DNA of 64,000 nt from positions 735,387 to 799,386 of the forward strand of contig JANPYM010000007.1 in the NCBI GenBank assembly GCA_025890175.1. Direction: 5' to 3'. Made by a program: the position numbers and the translations under genes. This DNA comes from Ciborinia camelliae. Lineage: Eukaryota; Ascomycota; Leotiomycetes; Helotiales; Sclerotiniaceae. The stretch's first letter is position 1; each line of letters starts with the position of its first letter. The notes beneath the pieces were generated by a model. It was not told the origin of the DNA and ran no database searches. It worked only from the letters and a program-made list of their open reading frames with translations. Of the stretch, positions 46,766-60,072 are shown piece by piece.

Positions 46766-48402
46766 ATGGGGATGGAGTCGAAGATGCGAGGGGAGATAAT
46801 GTTTGTATAAATGGCCGGCCCAGTTCATGTTTCTTTTCTTTTATATTTTCTGCCATCACGCATCTTGTTCTGAACGCATACCAACATGAGTGCATAAGAT
46901 TTGGGCGTATATGATGATTTTATTCGATTCGAGGACTGAAGAGAAGGAAATGAAAGGAAAGGAGAGGAAGATTTTTTTCATCTTTTCATATTACACGCGC
47001 TACGGTATGAGAAGTGCCCTCGATACAAAAATCATTTCTTTGTTTGTGTAAGAATAAATTTCTATGTGGGAGGGAACGTTATACCATACCATAGTTTCTC
47101 CAGTTGTTGTTCTTCACTTTCGTCATGTTGCATTCATTCGATTCATTCGATTCATGCGATATAGGGGTTGTAGATGGAGTTCTTGTTTTTTGTCATCTAG
47201 CTTTTTACTTTTATAGTTTTTTCATGAGGGAGGGAAGGGGTAGGGTTTGATGGATATATATATATATATACCTATATATATTACATAGATAGATAGAATA
47301 TTTGTAATGAAATCTTTTTGCTTTGGTTTTGATTTGCATTGCATTGCCTATACTTCATTCGTATACTTAGGTACGTATACTTATATTTATATTTATATTT
47401 GCTGCATTCATCTTGATTGTGTTTGGTTGGATGATTGGATGGCTTTATTTGATTTATTTACTTTCTGTCACTGGACGCTGGAGACTGGAAGAATGGTTTA
47501 CATGGATGTAGATGTATATGTATGTTATTGACGGTAATGGTGATGGTGATGGTGACGGTGATGGGGATGGGGAATTGGAAGCTCATCCCTTTCTTTCTGT
47601 CTATGTATAGAGTTCCCTCCTCATCCTTCTCATCCTCCTCTTACTCCTATTCGTATTCGCATTCCTCTCCGGCTCTGGGTCTGGGTCTGATTCTCATCTC
47701 TGTCCTGTTCTATCCTACCTCGCGAATTTAAATTTCTATGGATCTCTTAGGTATTTACTTCACTTCGCTCTACTCTACTTTACTTCAGTCTATTCTACTC
47801 TACTGTATTCGGCACTTAATTACTACTTCACTACTTCTACTTCAGGCTTCTACTAATTCCGCGCAGTGAATTCAAGACAATCTAATCCAATCTAATCCAA
47901 AGAGAATAAATGAATAGAATTGCGCAGATAATTCATTTATTCACTGAACCTCGCTACCCCTAAATCATCTCCTCCCATCTCCTCAAATCTCTCATATCCT
48001 ATCTCCCTCCTATTTACTTTTACTATCATTCATTCATTCATTCATTCACTCACTCACTCACTCACTCATTCCTCTCTACACTTTCTAATCCGTTCTATTC
48101 CGTTCTGTTCTTAGGTATTAATCGCTTCCACCATTTTTATTGACCATTCACTATATACATTCATTGATTCATCCCATTTATTTCCTCGCTAATCCAATTT
48201 TCAGAATGAATGTTTATTATCTCATCTCATCTCAACTCATCCCATCTATATCTCTCATCCCCCCTTTTGCTTTAATACCATCTCTCCATCTCATCATCTC
48301 ACCACCTCCTTCCCTTCCATTTTCTTCCTATATCACCACCTTACATCTCCTCTCAACTCATTCTATCTATATCTTCAAATTCAAATTCTAGCTTTATCAT
48401 TC

Positions 48403-48528
48403 TACCACTCTACCACTCTACCACTCTACCACTCTACCACTCTACCACTCTACCACTCTACCACTCTACCACTCTACCACTCTACCACTCTACCACTCTA
48501 CCACTCTACCACTCTACCACTCTACCAC
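48403..48528 (+). repeat. 8-bp minisatellite TACCACTC
   Basis: About 15 perfect head-to-tail TACCACTC units. The period is not a multiple of three. Confidence 0.93.
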
Positions 48529-49137
48529 CATGCCACGCCGTCATGCTATGCTACCTATTCCCAGTCCATTTTATCATTTCACCACCACCTTCTACCACCA
48601 CCTCTACCATTGCCTTCCACCACCTTCTACCCCCACCTCCCACCACCACCCCTCCCACCACCTTCCACCACCACCTTCTCTTTAACACCTAATATATAAA
48701 ATCCAACAACAATTTAACCATCATCTAATCCCGATCTATTGAATAATGAATACCTAGGTAATTAATACTGATGATCCGATCTGATCGAATAAAAATCCAT
48801 CATTTAATCACGCGAAGCAAGTAAATTCAATCCAAACCTTCCCATCCCCTGCCTATCCCCTTAATCCAAGCCTCCATTTCCTTCCATCTCATTCCCAATC
48901 CCCTCAAACAAACCTCCATTTCCCCTCTCCTCCCCCCTCATCCCACATCCTCATGTATCTTTCTATCTCTCTATCTCTCTATCTCTCCATCCCCCTCTTA
49001 TCCCCCCTTCTCATCTCATCCCCTCCCATCTCCTCATCTCTTCCCCGCCCTATCCCACCCCATCCCATCCCACGCCACATCTATTTATCTCTCTTTCTAT
49101 CTCTATATCTCTCTAATACTATATGTAGAAGTGTATT

Positions 49138-49228
49138 TATATTCCTATTCCTATTGTTATTCCTATTCCTATTCCTATTCCTATTCCTATTCCTATTCCT
49201 ATTCCTATTCCTATTCCTATTCCTATTC
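49138..49228 (+). repeat. 6-bp microsatellite CCTATT
   Basis: About 15 units of CCTATT with one early interruption. The six-base period keeps frames open on both strands (poly Arg-Asn on minus, poly Leu-Phe on plus), which explains the apparent reading frames. Confidence 0.93.
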
Positions 49229-49508
49229 CCATGCCGTGATGCCATGTTATGCCATATTATGATTAATACCCATCTATATATACAAATGCCGCATCCCCAT
49301 TTCCATCCATCCCAAACCATCTCCATCCCACCCCCATCCCATTCCCAGCCAAACCAAACTCCCTGCCTTGCCTAAAATATCTAAGAATACTATGAATATG
49401 AGTCCAGTCCAGTCCAGTCCATAATTACAATACAATACATTCTCAAGTTCCATCCTGTTCCAATCAATCATGACAATCATAACAATCATGAATCATAAAT
49501 CATAGCCA

Positions 49509-50828
49509 TCAAGACTTAGCATCATCAAACAACTCTCCATCTCCATCTCCCTCTTCCTCTCGCTCAATCCGCATATATTCCACCCCTACTCTAACCCCTA
49601 CACCTACTCCCAACTCTGGTCCTGGTATATTTATAGTCGCATTCGCATCTCCCTCTCCATCTATATTGTTAACCCCATGGCCATGATGAACACTACCCTG
49701 ACCATGACCCTGGCCAAGACCTTGACCTTGATCCCAACCAACACCACCGATAACTTTACGAAGGACACTCATTTTCCTATCGAAACCCTCGAGTAATTTA
49801 TCCATATCCATATCCATATCCGATTCCTCCTCAATATCTTCACCACCACCACCACCATCAATTCCCTTCCCTTTACTCTTCTCCCTACCCCCACTCCCAC
49901 TCCCACTCAAACTCAAACTCAAATCCTCCTCCACACTCGGGATTCCCACCCCATCAATCCTCAACATCAACGCCCCACCCTTCTCCTTATTTTCTTTACC
50001 CTCCTCGCCCGCACTCTCCCAAATCGGAGCTTTCCCAATCTCACAGCCCATGACCTGCCATTTCCCACTAAGACTTTGAGCCTTGACCACTCGATCCCCG
50101 GTTCCATTCATATCAATCAGGATAACTCTTTCCTCTCTCTCTTTCTGTTTGCCCTTCCCATTCCCATCCTTGCTACTGCATTTCCTCAACAACGGCGGGC
50201 GTGAACTCGAGTGCGAAGCTCGTAATTCCCCCGAACTTTTATTGGTGAAAGAATGACTACTGTTCGACGGATTCGGAACATCCGGTATGCATCTCAAACA
50301 AGCATTTTTCAAAACCTCACCATCCTCGTCGTCGGAAAATATGTAATGGATTCTATTAGGATGATGCGTCGTGGGCGTTTGGGAATTTCCATCTTTATCA
50401 TTGATGAGGACCGTGGAATCGGTGATGAGAGTAAAGAAGGGGGCGAAGGAGGTAGGTGGCGAAGAAGGCATCTGCGAGAGTTCGTCGTGTTCGGTGGAAG
50501 GTTGTTGAATATGTATTAATGGATCTACGACATGTGCGGGATATTCGGGAAGCTCTGGGAAAGGTTCACCATGTATATAGAGTTCTGCGGCAGTCGGGGA
50601 AGCAGATAGACGTTGATCATGAGAAAGATGTCGAGGGTCTAGAGGAGAGGTAGAATATCTAGTTTCTTGAGGAGAATTCGAATATCTCGTTTCTTGAGGA
50701 GAGTTCGATAAATATTGAGGGTTCTGTAAAGATGTCGAGATATTTCGAGGAGAGGTAGATAGGCGGATTGGATAATCTTGAGCTTGGGAGGATGGAGGAC
50801 GAAGGGGATCAGTATCATTTGTAGACAT
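49509..50828 (-). CDS. Hypothetical protein, low complexity
   Basis: Single exon, 439 aa from the first ATG (50826-50828). Residues 1-85 are Ser/Pro-rich with a short internal repeat (SPQETRYSNSPQETRYSTSP). A more ordered centre follows: GEPFPELPEYPAHVVDPLIH, FAPFFTLITDSTVLIND, RIHYIFSDDEDGE. After a Lys/Glu linker comes RVILIDMNGTGDRVVKAQSL, then GKWQVMGCEIGKAPIWES and a short LMLRIDGVG strand. The last third is Gly/Ser/Asp- and Gly/Gln/His-rich. The FFTLI...HYIFSDD...ILIDM...W segments look like a conserved fungal domain of unknown function. Convergent with Sso1. Confidence 0.68.
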   Translation of the reverse strand: MSTNDTDPLRPPSSQAQDYPIRLSTSPRNISTSLQNPQYLSNSPQETRYSNSPQETRYSTSPLDPRHLSHDQRLSASPTAAELYIHGEPFPELPEYPAHVVDPLIHIQQPSTEHDELSQMPSSPPTSFAPFFTLITDSTVLINDKDGNSQTPTTHHPNRIHYIFSDDEDGEVLKNACLRCIPDVPNPSNSSHSFTNKSSGELRASHSSSRPPLLRKCSSKDGNGKGKQKEREERVILIDMNGTGDRVVKAQSLSGKWQVMGCEIGKAPIWESAGEEGKENKEKGGALMLRIDGVGIPSVEEDLSLSLSGSGSGGREKSKGKGIDGGGGGEDIEEESDMDMDMDKLLEGFDRKMSVLRKVIGGVGWDQGQGLGQGHGQGSVHHGHGVNNIDGEGDANATINIPGPELGVGVGVRVGVEYMRIEREEEGDGDGELFDDAKS

Positions 50829-51492
50829 GATGTTGATGATTGTCTTTCCCGTTTGTAATTCCGTGTTTTTTGTTGGGAAAGATGACGGGGAGGCGGGCGC
50901 CAGGTAGCTATTTGGTGTTGAATACTGGTTAGCAACTTGTGTTGGTAGAGCTGTGCATATGTCGTGTAATCTGATCGCGGGGATTCTCCGATGTACGAGA
51001 TCTCTGGTAAACTTATGAAGAGTTGTGAGGAAGTTGTAGCTTGAGCTCCGAGTGATTGATTGATAACTGCCTTATCAAAGTCTTGGCAATAGAAATCATC
51101 TTATCAGCACGTGATTATATTTCGATGTTCTAGATTCTCAATTCTCAAGTTGATCACTCTGTACTTTTATATCTTCATTTTGTATGAACCTATTGAGTTA
51201 ATCTTACCTGGTATTTTATGAATGAGAAGATATATATTTCTTGATTCCATATTTCATTTTGTTAACAAACTAAAGATCTCCCACCCATTCTATGTTCAAT
51301 ATGAACATCCCATGCAGATATATCCATCCATCCTTCAGTCCATCGCTACCATTAAAACAAAACCCTTTGCGCCAAATATGATATCCCTTTTGTATCTCAG
51401 TATAAAGGTACATAAGCTTCTGTAAGCGCATAATGTACAATTTATTGAGTTTTATGTATTACCTGCACAGTTGATCTGATGATCAAAATTCA
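50829..51492. other. Intergenic spacer
   Basis: About 660 nt between two minus-strand genes. It should hold the promoter of the hypothetical gene and the terminator of the aspartic protease. No distinct feature seen. Confidence 0.6.
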
Positions 51493-53224
51493 TTACATGA
51501 GAAGGGTAAAGATACTACCACCAACACCGACCATCATCAACGCCACACCACCGACGAAAACTCTAGCCCATTCAAATGGTGCGGGACCTGAGGATCCTGT
51601 TGATTTCTTCGTAGAGCTAGCTGTTGTTGCCGTTGATGTGAAGCCATTCTCAGCATTCAATCCTGTGGCGGTAGGATTATAAGTTGCTGCTTGACCACTT
51701 CCAGTAGCTGTCGCCGTGACACCAAGTCTTGGGTTTCCAGAAGCTGTTTGTGTAACAGCCGATTCATTTGGTGCAGTCGATGCATTTGGAATTGCTGCCC
51801 CCGCACTTTCGAAAGGTACGATGTTGGAATCTGTAGCGTTAAAATCGGTTTGGGCGAGTCCGATCCTGTTATTTTGGATGTCATAGACAACGTATGCTGA
51901 TCTTAAGAATGTATCCCCAAAAAGTGTAGGATTTGAACCGGCAGCTTGAATACCAAGTTGACAAGCTGGTTCACCATTACTATAAGTTGGTGTACGCCCA
52001 TCACTTGTGGTGAGAGGTAATACCAATTGTGATACATCAACCTTGATAACAGGACCATTCACTCCTCCGAATCCATAATTTATGCTTCCCGATTTCTTAG
52101 CAAGAGCACATGGAACGACTACCGCACCAAGTTGTTGAGAGACTGTTGCACCGACTTCTTCAAAAACGACAGCGGCAATTTCATCAGGTAGAAGAGTAAT
52201 GGTGGTTCCGGAATCGAGGATAGCTGGTTGAGCGAAATTGGTTGGGGTTAATTGATCAGTTCCGGATGAGGATTGAACGGAGAGTGAAGTCCAAGCTACA
52301 GTGAATGATGTTACAGATCCTCCACGAGAACTTGGATATACATTGACTGAGACTAGATCTCCAGTAAATTTTGCTGTATCAATACCTCCAAACAGTATAG
52401 AGCCAGTACTTGATTCTATCCGAATGTCAGTTTCGTTCCCAAATTCATACCAAGAATAGAAGAAACTTACGCAAATCATCCAACCATAAACTATAAGCAT
52501 TGGTCTTAATTAATCCTGAAGCAACCATAGCATTTGGTAGATTTGGGTACGTGGTACCATTCCCAGTTTGAATATTTGCTTCCGAACTATTATATCCAAT
52601 TCCCATGATCCCAACCGAGATAGATGTATCAGTTGCCAAGCCCATCGTAAAGCTTTTGAGGGTTGATCCGCCAATCGAGAAACTATCTTGAAAATAATCT
52701 CCGGTCGATCCAGTTCCATCGACATATGAAATATTAAAGCCGCCTTGTTCTATATCGAGAAAGGTTTTGGAGCTGGAGGAATCAACTGAATATATGTTAG
52801 TATATCCTCCTCAAATCTTGCTTGGAAAGTAAGAGCATAGAAAATACATACAACTCCCACCAGGACATCCTCCATCTCTAATGTCGTCACAAATACTAGC
52901 ACTCGCACTCGGAACCCAAACATCAGCACTTCCAGTATCGATTTGCAAACTCAGTTGCTGTGCCGGTGTACCGATTGTAATATTTGCATAATACAGACCA
53001 CTCGTCACAGCATTTCCCAAACTGGCCGTGACAGTATCTGCTCTCTCTTCAACTCGTACGACTCCTCCCATCCCTCGACGCTGAAGAGATAGTTGACGCT
53101 TTTGTAATTGTGCGGCTTCATTCGCACGATTTTTTACGATTCCCATTTGAACTGTGTTTGCATCTGCCAGGTTCCAAAGCGCAGAGCTCAAGAGTAAAGT
53201 CGAAATTATTGTAGATCGTGCCAT
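51493..53224 (-). CDS. Yapsin-like GPI-anchored aspartic protease
   Basis: Pepsin-family (A1) endopeptidase of the cell surface. Model: complement(join(51493..52415, 52471..52785, 52852..53224)), 536 aa; introns have GTATGT and GTAAGT donors and keep frame. The signal peptide runs to about residue 22 (LADA). The propeptide carries dibasic sites (QKRQ, QRRG). The first catalytic motif is IDTGSADVWVP (Asp96) and the second ILDSGTTITLLP (Asp297). A small cysteine loop (CDDIRDGGC) follows the first motif, as in yapsins. The C-terminal 110 residues are Thr/Ser/Ala-rich and end in a hydrophobic segment after SSGPAP, a likely GPI signal. It may act in wall remodelling or precursor processing. Confidence 0.94.
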
Positions 53225-55944
53225 GGTTGTGGTTTGTAGGATGAAAGGAATAGGAGGAGATGGCGAAGGAGGAGGAGGAGAGCAAGGAGAATTTAGGAGG
53301 TAGAGAGGTTTGCCACAGTTGTGAATAGGAGGAGGAAAATAAAAAAAGAAAGTTGAAGCTGGAAAATGAGTGAATCGTATTCGTTCTTTCGTTACAGTGG
53401 CTAGGTAGTGGCTAGGCAGACCAGTTATTCTGAATGTACAAGTAGTTCCCTTATCCTTTATCGCGATTGGACCATGGAGGAAAGCTAGGACGGGATGAGA
53501 TGTCCGTGAAGCTAGCTAAATAGGTTTGTATAGCTTCGTTTCTTAGCTCACGGTTATTTCGATGAAAGTCCGTGGTTTGGTGAGGACTAGTTTGGTACAA
53601 GATATCCAGGGACGGGTAGAAGAAGAGGGAAGCTGAAGATCTCAAGAGACTAAAACTGCGTATTACTCCCAATGTAAGATCTTATCTTATTTCGTAAGTT
53701 GATATTGAATGGTAAGAAATCTAGATTTAGAGGAAGGATTCCCGTATCGTTTAATTGAGTTGTACTGTACAGCTGTAACCTTTCTTACATGTACAGCGGG
53801 GGCGAAAGCTTTATATTGAAAATCGAATTTATACACGAATTTTGGATGAAAGGAAGTACTCAGTACTTGGAAGAGTTGAATGAAATAAGAATAAAACGAG
53901 ACTTAATTGAGATGAATTCAAATCCCGGCTGTAATCTTTCTTATTTCATCTGTACTCCGTACTCCGTACAGTCGCTCACCAGGATATTAGATATTAGATA
54001 TATTCCCAGGACAACCAGGGGGGATTTAAAACTTCCTCTCTCCTTTATTCTTTTCCCCTCCCCAGCCACCATGAATGATGTAGAGTTCCAGACTTGAAGG
54101 CGCTTGATAAAACGCGAACCAAAGAAACCCGACGTGTCTGTAGAGCCAAGATTGAGGCTTCCATTGCGAAGGTGGCTTTCCGTCTTTCCGTTTCTAAAGG
54201 GGCTTGTAACATCCAATCATATCTCATCACTACGTCTTAGGTCTGACATTCCTTTCGTCCCAATATACTCAGCTGAACGCGAACTGAACTCTGAATAAAG
54301 GTACATTCCGCCACCAAGTCACGTCGTACGCGCAATGCAATGGATATTGTAGCAAGTAATAAAGCACTTGTGTAGACCGCAGCATTTAAGTAGTTGGAGT
54401 TCAATACTTTCATTCATCCCATCTAGCTATACGGAGTAGAATAGCACCAAATCAACTAATAGCCCCAGCATTATTTTGCCCCTCAACCCTGAATCCCCGG
54501 ATCTATCCACAAACCGTGCCCTGCTTGCCAATCAAAAGGTATTAATCTTGAAAATATGGTTTATTTCTGGGGGGTGGATATGCTTGGCGAAAGCTTGTAT
54601 TGTCATCATCACAATCAACATCCGAAAGGAAATTGTACGAGTGCGGCGGGGATAAGAAATAAGATCCTTCCAAGTTATCGTCAGATGGATCGTTTTGATG
54701 AGAAAGAAGATGATCGATTGATTGATAACCCAAATGCCTCAAGCCTAATGTCGGATATGTCGGCTAGAAATTAGTTATCTGATTTCATTAGATGAAAGTA
54801 AAAGAGCACGAGATGGATACCGGCTCTCTGACTGCAGACGTTTCGATTTTTGGCTTCGGGAGCAAGCCGAGTTTGAGCTCTTTACCTTGTTTTGGGGTAC
54901 AGTGATAGGGGTTGGTTGAACCATAATCAGGTACACTGGCCGGTAGGTACAGCAGGTAGGATGTGGCTGTGCAACGTTCTGGTGACTTGTGTGACTTGAT
55001 GATGCTTTTTGCGAGCTCGATGATTCATCTAGTTGTTCATTTCTTTGTTGTTAATTAGTTAATGGGGCAAAAGTCCGAGGTAGTTGTTTGGAAATATGCT
55101 ATTGATCGTCTAGATACTCTTAAGCCGATTCTTCCAGCTTGCAGTATCAGTCTGCGGTACACCAAAAATATTGTCATTGACCCCATTGCTTTTCTGCTAA
55201 AGGATGCACTGTATGTTCATGCAAATCTCTGCGCTAGTGACGTGTTTGATCTTCGGGGGTGGGGAAGGGGAAGGGGGAAAGCTCCATCTAAACTTCATTG
55301 CGTTGGCGGTCCGGCGGTCAATCCGCGGTGGGTTCTCATGGGAATCTCGAGGAGGTCAGTTTGTGAGCGAGAGATGCAATGTGGGAACAGATACTATACG
55401 CTGATAAGGGGACACTGGATGGTCTTGAGGATCTCTCAAACGGATAGTGAAATTTTGACTTTGGTCCTTTGGAAAGTAGGAGGATATATGATGTATGAAT
55501 CACCTCACTGCTCTCTTTCATTCGTCGATAGGTCCAAACTTCGTAAATTCATCGTTGCCATTTGAAATATAGGGCAGTTTCAGGTGAAGCTGGAACTATA
55601 GAAGAACTTTCTTCTGGTTCTGGTTGAGTCCATAAACTTTTCTTGATGAAATACTTCTCAAGGTTCACCCCATAAAAGAAAGGAATCTTAGATTTTCGAT
55701 GCCATTTGCACATATGATATAAAATATGGTCTAATAGATGGCAAAAACAAACTCATTGAGCTTTGGAAATGATTTTATTGATCCCCTCAGCTCAATCGCT
55801 GATACCAACTCGGCACCCCTCCTACTAATCTATGATTACGTAATAATTATATCCTCCACACAGGCATAACTTTCAACTTTCAAGCTTCTCTCCGCCGCCC
55901 AATTCAGAAGCTCTAGGGGAAAAAGAGGCCATGGACAAGAGAAA
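53225..55944. other. Divergent intergenic region
   Basis: It lies between the protease (-) and the isoleucyl-tRNA synthetase (+). Open stretches at 53789-54097, 54556-54774 and 55062-55565 (+) lack domains and splice support. Short ACTCCGTACTCCGTAC and ATATTAGATATTAGATAT repeats lie near 53950 and 53984. Confidence 0.5.
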
Positions 55945-58870
55945 ATGTCAATTCGCCCTCCTGTCAAGTCATGGTCTTCGACTTTAAGACTACCTAAATC
56001 TTCTTTCCCGTAAGCAAATCAATTTTTGATATTTTCACGAACCATCAATTGACTCCAACATAACCAGCCCTCGACCTATCCCCGCGGAACAACCAAAATA
56101 CCTTCAACGATGCTCCGATGATCTTTACAAATGGCAAAGCCATGAAAGATCTGCCAAGAAACCATTCATTCTTCATGATGGTCCTCCATACGCCAATGGC
56201 CCTCTTCATGTTGGCCATGCTGTGAACAAACTTCTAAAAGATATCATTTGTCGAACCAAGCTTCAACAAGGGCATCGAGTTGTTTGGGTTCCAGGATGGG
56301 ATTGTCATGGTCTTCCAATTGAGATCAAAGCTCTCGAGCAACAACGGGAGAAGAATAAAGATGGTGAGGGGGTTCTGGATGCTATTGGAATACGAAGAGC
56401 GGCTCGAAACCTCGCAAGCAAAACCGTAAAGGAACATATGAAAGGCTTCCGAGAATGGGGTGTTATGGCAGATTGGGAAAAGGCCTGGAAGACAATGGAC
56501 AAAACATTCGAAACCAAACAACTGGCGGTTTTCCAAGCAATGGTTAAGAAAGGTCTTATTTTTCGACGTTACAAACCGGTTTATTGGTCACCTTCGTCAA
56601 GAACAGCTCTGGCAGAAGCGGAGCTTGAGTACAATAACGAACATATTTCTACATCTGCCTATGTCAAGTTTCCTATCACCAATATTCCCAACGAATTGAA
56701 GGACTCCATTCCCAATTTGAATAAACTTTCGGCATTAATTTGGACTACTACACCTTGGACATTACCTGCGAATAGAGCTATTGCGTTTCACCAAGATCTT
56801 GCTTATTCTATCGTCAAATGTGATAATGATCACCTCATCATTGCGGAATCCAGGTTCTCTGCGCTACAAGATTCATGCTTTAAAGACAAGGTCGTCGAAG
56901 TAGTTATACAAAATGTCTCCGGCCTTGTCCTCAAAAATCTGACTTATACCAATCAACTTCGCGGCCAAACCTCTGAATTCCAACCTTTAATTCATGCGGA
57001 TTTCGTCTCTGCTGAATCCGGTACTGGACTGGTTCATTGCGCTCCTGGTCATGGTATGGATGATTATGATGTCTGCACTCGCCTTGGTATAGAAGCCGTT
57101 GCACCTGTGAACGACCTTGGTTGCTTTACTGATGCTGCTCTTCCTGACGATCCAAGTGCTCTGTCGGGTAAATCTGTGCTAACTGATGGTAATTTGGAGG
57201 TTTTGAAGATTCTTGGAGATCAAGTACTATTTATCTCCAAGTATAAACACAAATATCCATATGATTGGCGAACAAAGCTTCCAGTCATTGTCAGAGCCAC
57301 AGAACAGTGGTTTGCTGATGTTGGAGACGTCAAAAGCGTTGCCCTGGAAAGATTGAACGATGTGACATTCATCCCTCAAAACGGAAAGCAGAGATTAGAA
57401 AGCTTCATCAAGTCTAGAAGTGAATGGTGTATCTCAAGACAACGAGCTTGGGGTGTCCCAATACCTGCATTATATGATGAAAGTGGTACAGCCTTGTTGA
57501 CTGATACAAGTGTTGCGCACATTCTCTCCGTTATCAACGAACGAGGAATTGATGCATGGTGGTCAGATCCAGAAAATGATCCGGCTTGGATTCCAGCTGG
57601 GATAAATGGTACATATCGAAGAGGCAAAGATACTATGGATGTTTGGTTTGATAGTGGTAGCAGTTGGACACAGACCGAGCAACGTGCTGATATCTACTCC
57701 GAAGGCACTGATCAACATAGAGGCTGGTTTCAATCAAGTTTGTTGACTCACACTGCTGTTGCCGATAGTTCGGAAGCACCTTTCAAAACCTTAATTACAC
57801 ATGGATTTACACTTGACCAAAGTGGACGCAAAATGTCAAAATCTATTGGAAATACAATAGCACCAAGTCAGATAATGGATGGTTCACTTCTTCCACCTGT
57901 GAAGATGAAGAAGAGGGGTGGGAATGTTTCTCAGGGACTTGGAGCTGATGCATTGCGGTTATGGGTTGCCAGCAGCGACTATACCAAGGATATTGTCATT
58001 GGCCAATCAGTCCTTACACCTGTGAACTCTGCATTACTAAAATATCGCATGACTTTCAAAATGTTACTGGGGTCAATGCATCAAAGTGCAAGAACTTCAC
58101 CAGTGACTAAACTAGATAAAATAGCATTGGTCCAATTGAGAGCAGTCATGGCCGAAGTCGAGTCTTCATATAATTCATACGAATTCCATAAGGCTGTGAG
58201 TGCAATTAATCGCTGGATTCATGCCGATCTCTCTGCATTTTATTTGGAGGCTAGCAAGGACAGACTTTACTGCGGTGATGGAGGAGGTGTCCTTGAAGAG
58301 ATATTCCATGGTCTTTTGAAAATGTTAACTCCAATAACTCCTTGCCTGGTTGAAGAGGTCTGGAGTCACTTACCCGCGTGGATGGCTGCCGAGAATCCAG
58401 TTCACCCCTTCCATCGAGACTTCCATGATCCTATCATTTCTCCCAGTCGACTCCCAGTGGAAGAAATTCCATTAATCGAGAAAGATATTCCCTTGTTATT
58501 ACAGGCCCATACTACCATCAAACTCGCCCAAGAACAAGCTCGCTCTGAAAAGATTATCGGGTCTTCTCTCGAATGTTCTGTGGTGATCGACCTACCTCCT
58601 CAAAGCCAAGATGTCTTCAAACGCTATGCAGATGAGCTCGAAACCATATTCGTCGTATCGTCCGTGGATCTCGGTGGTGATGTTAATAGAGGAGATTGGA
58701 ATTACTCTATGACATTGAATCCACCCGGATGGCATGACCGGGGTTCAGAAGGAAAGTTGTGGATTTTACCTCCGAAAGATAAGAAGTGTCCCAGGTGTTG
58801 GAGATATGTCGCGCCCGTGGAAGAAGAGCTTTGCGGCAGATGTGAAGATGTTACGACAGTGGAAGAATGA
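55945..58870 (+). CDS. ISM1: Isoleucyl-tRNA synthetase, mitochondrial
   Basis: Class-I synthetase that charges mitochondrial tRNA-Ile. Model: join(55945..56009, 56068..58870), 955 aa. The first 22 residues (MSIRPPVKSWSSTLRLPKSS onward) are basic and Ser-rich with no acids, like a mitochondrial presequence. HIGH-type motif PYANGPLHVGH lies at about 62-72, followed by WVPGWDCHGLPIE. The editing domain has IWTTTPWTLPANRAI and HCAPGHGMDDY. WFDSGSSW and KMSKSIGN (about 610-617) complete the active site. The C-terminus has a bacterial-type zinc knuckle (CPRCWRY, then CGRC; about 930-948). This end and the overall size match the bacterial/mitochondrial form rather than the cytosolic one. The intron has a GTAAGC donor and CCAG acceptor. 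Confidence 0.96.
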
Positions 58871-60072
58871 TTTTTTGCTGTATTTTAGATTGGATGTTAG
58901 ATATTAGATGTTAGATCTTATATCTTAGATCTTAGGAAGTCGATGAATTGAAGATACCCACCTCTTATCCTCTTACCTCACTCTAGCTCTCTAGCACTCT
59001 AGCGATAAACTAACCAACCAACGGGATTTAATCTATTCATTTCTAGGTATGGAAACTATCGAAGTATTAGGTAGGTAGGTAGGTACCTATCCATCGAGAA
59101 CCCACCCGGAGGTATACCATCCATATAGCGGGAAAGTGAGAACGTGGATGGACCTTTTCGGGTTTGCGATTTTCTATTTTTTTTATTGAGGTCGGTCTTG
59201 CTACTGAGGGGGGAAGGGGGGAATAGAGGCTCTTGCTTGCTTGCTTGCTTGGGGTTTTTACTTCATCGCCCTTGAGAGATGAGATGGGATTGGTTGAGAT
59301 TAGATGAGATTAGATGAGATGAGATGAGAGATTAGAGATGAGAGATTAGAGATGAGAGATTAGAGATGAGATGGAAGAACTACCTACCTACCTACCTATC
59401 TGCCCATCTAACCTCGGCTGGGTCGGCTGGCTAGGTGGATGAAAATAGGAGTCGGCTATTGGGGTTTTATATGTTTTATTGATTTGATGCGATGGATGAA
59501 TTGGCTGGCTGGCTGGTTTAAGTTCTGTTATGTAGTCGTTGCAGTACCTCTGTGGTTTATGGATGGATATATGGATATGGATATGGATATGGATATGTAG
59601 GTGTATATTTATTGTTAATCGATGGGGTCTAGGGTTGGGTAGGGTTGGGTAGGTGGGTAGGTATATTTTGTTGGAATGAAATGTTGATATATTGATTATT
59701 CATGTTGGGGAGCGTGTCTGGTTTCGTTTTCGAGGCTATTGATAGCAGCTGGAGGGTGGTGTGAAGTGATTGTAGGATATAGGGTTTGATTAGGTAGGTA
59801 ATGGAAAATAAAAGCCTTTCGGGATTCGAGTACAAGCTCCTTGGATTGATTTGATTTTGATTGGATGCGAGGTTGGTGGGGATGGGGGTGGTGGGGGTGG
59901 TGGAGGGGATGGGCTGAAGAATCTCTATCAATCTTTGCTTTTTTAAAAATAGGTTAATATAAAACGATACATATTATTGAAATAGCCAATACATAGAAAA
60001 ATCAGAGTGACGTGATATATATTAGATGCCGACATTAAATAGAAAGAGCATGCTTAATCCCCTCTGAAATTT
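58871..60072. other. Convergent spacer, microsatellite-rich
   Basis: It lies between the 3' ends of the IleRS gene (+) and the HET gene (-). It has TAGGTAGGTAGG near 59070-59085, CTTGCTTGCTTG near 59235, GAGATTAGAGAT-type repeats at 59290-59370, TACC runs near 59382-59397, and GGATAT repeats near 59566-59596. No gene seen. Confidence 0.7.

Larger units (their letters stand above)
46766..49508. other. Long convergent spacer, very rich in simple repeats
   Basis: It lies between the 3' ends of Sso1 (+) and a hypothetical gene (-). It contains (TA)n near 47255-47280, GGTGATGGTGAT near 47535, CTCA/TTCA tetranucleotide runs at 48030-48070, an 8-bp array at 48403-48528, TACCACC-rich DNA at 48585-48680 and a 6-bp array at 49138-49228. 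Long open frames here are low-complexity artefacts. Confidence 0.75.

Noticed and set aside
48953..49375. Leu/Phe-rich 140-residue frame
   Set aside because: It is the translation of TCTATCTC and CCTATT microsatellites, not a membrane protein.
55062..55565. 167-residue open frame upstream of the IleRS gene
   Set aside because: No domain and no splice context, with low-complexity Gly/Arg and scattered composition. Likely chance in a promoter region.
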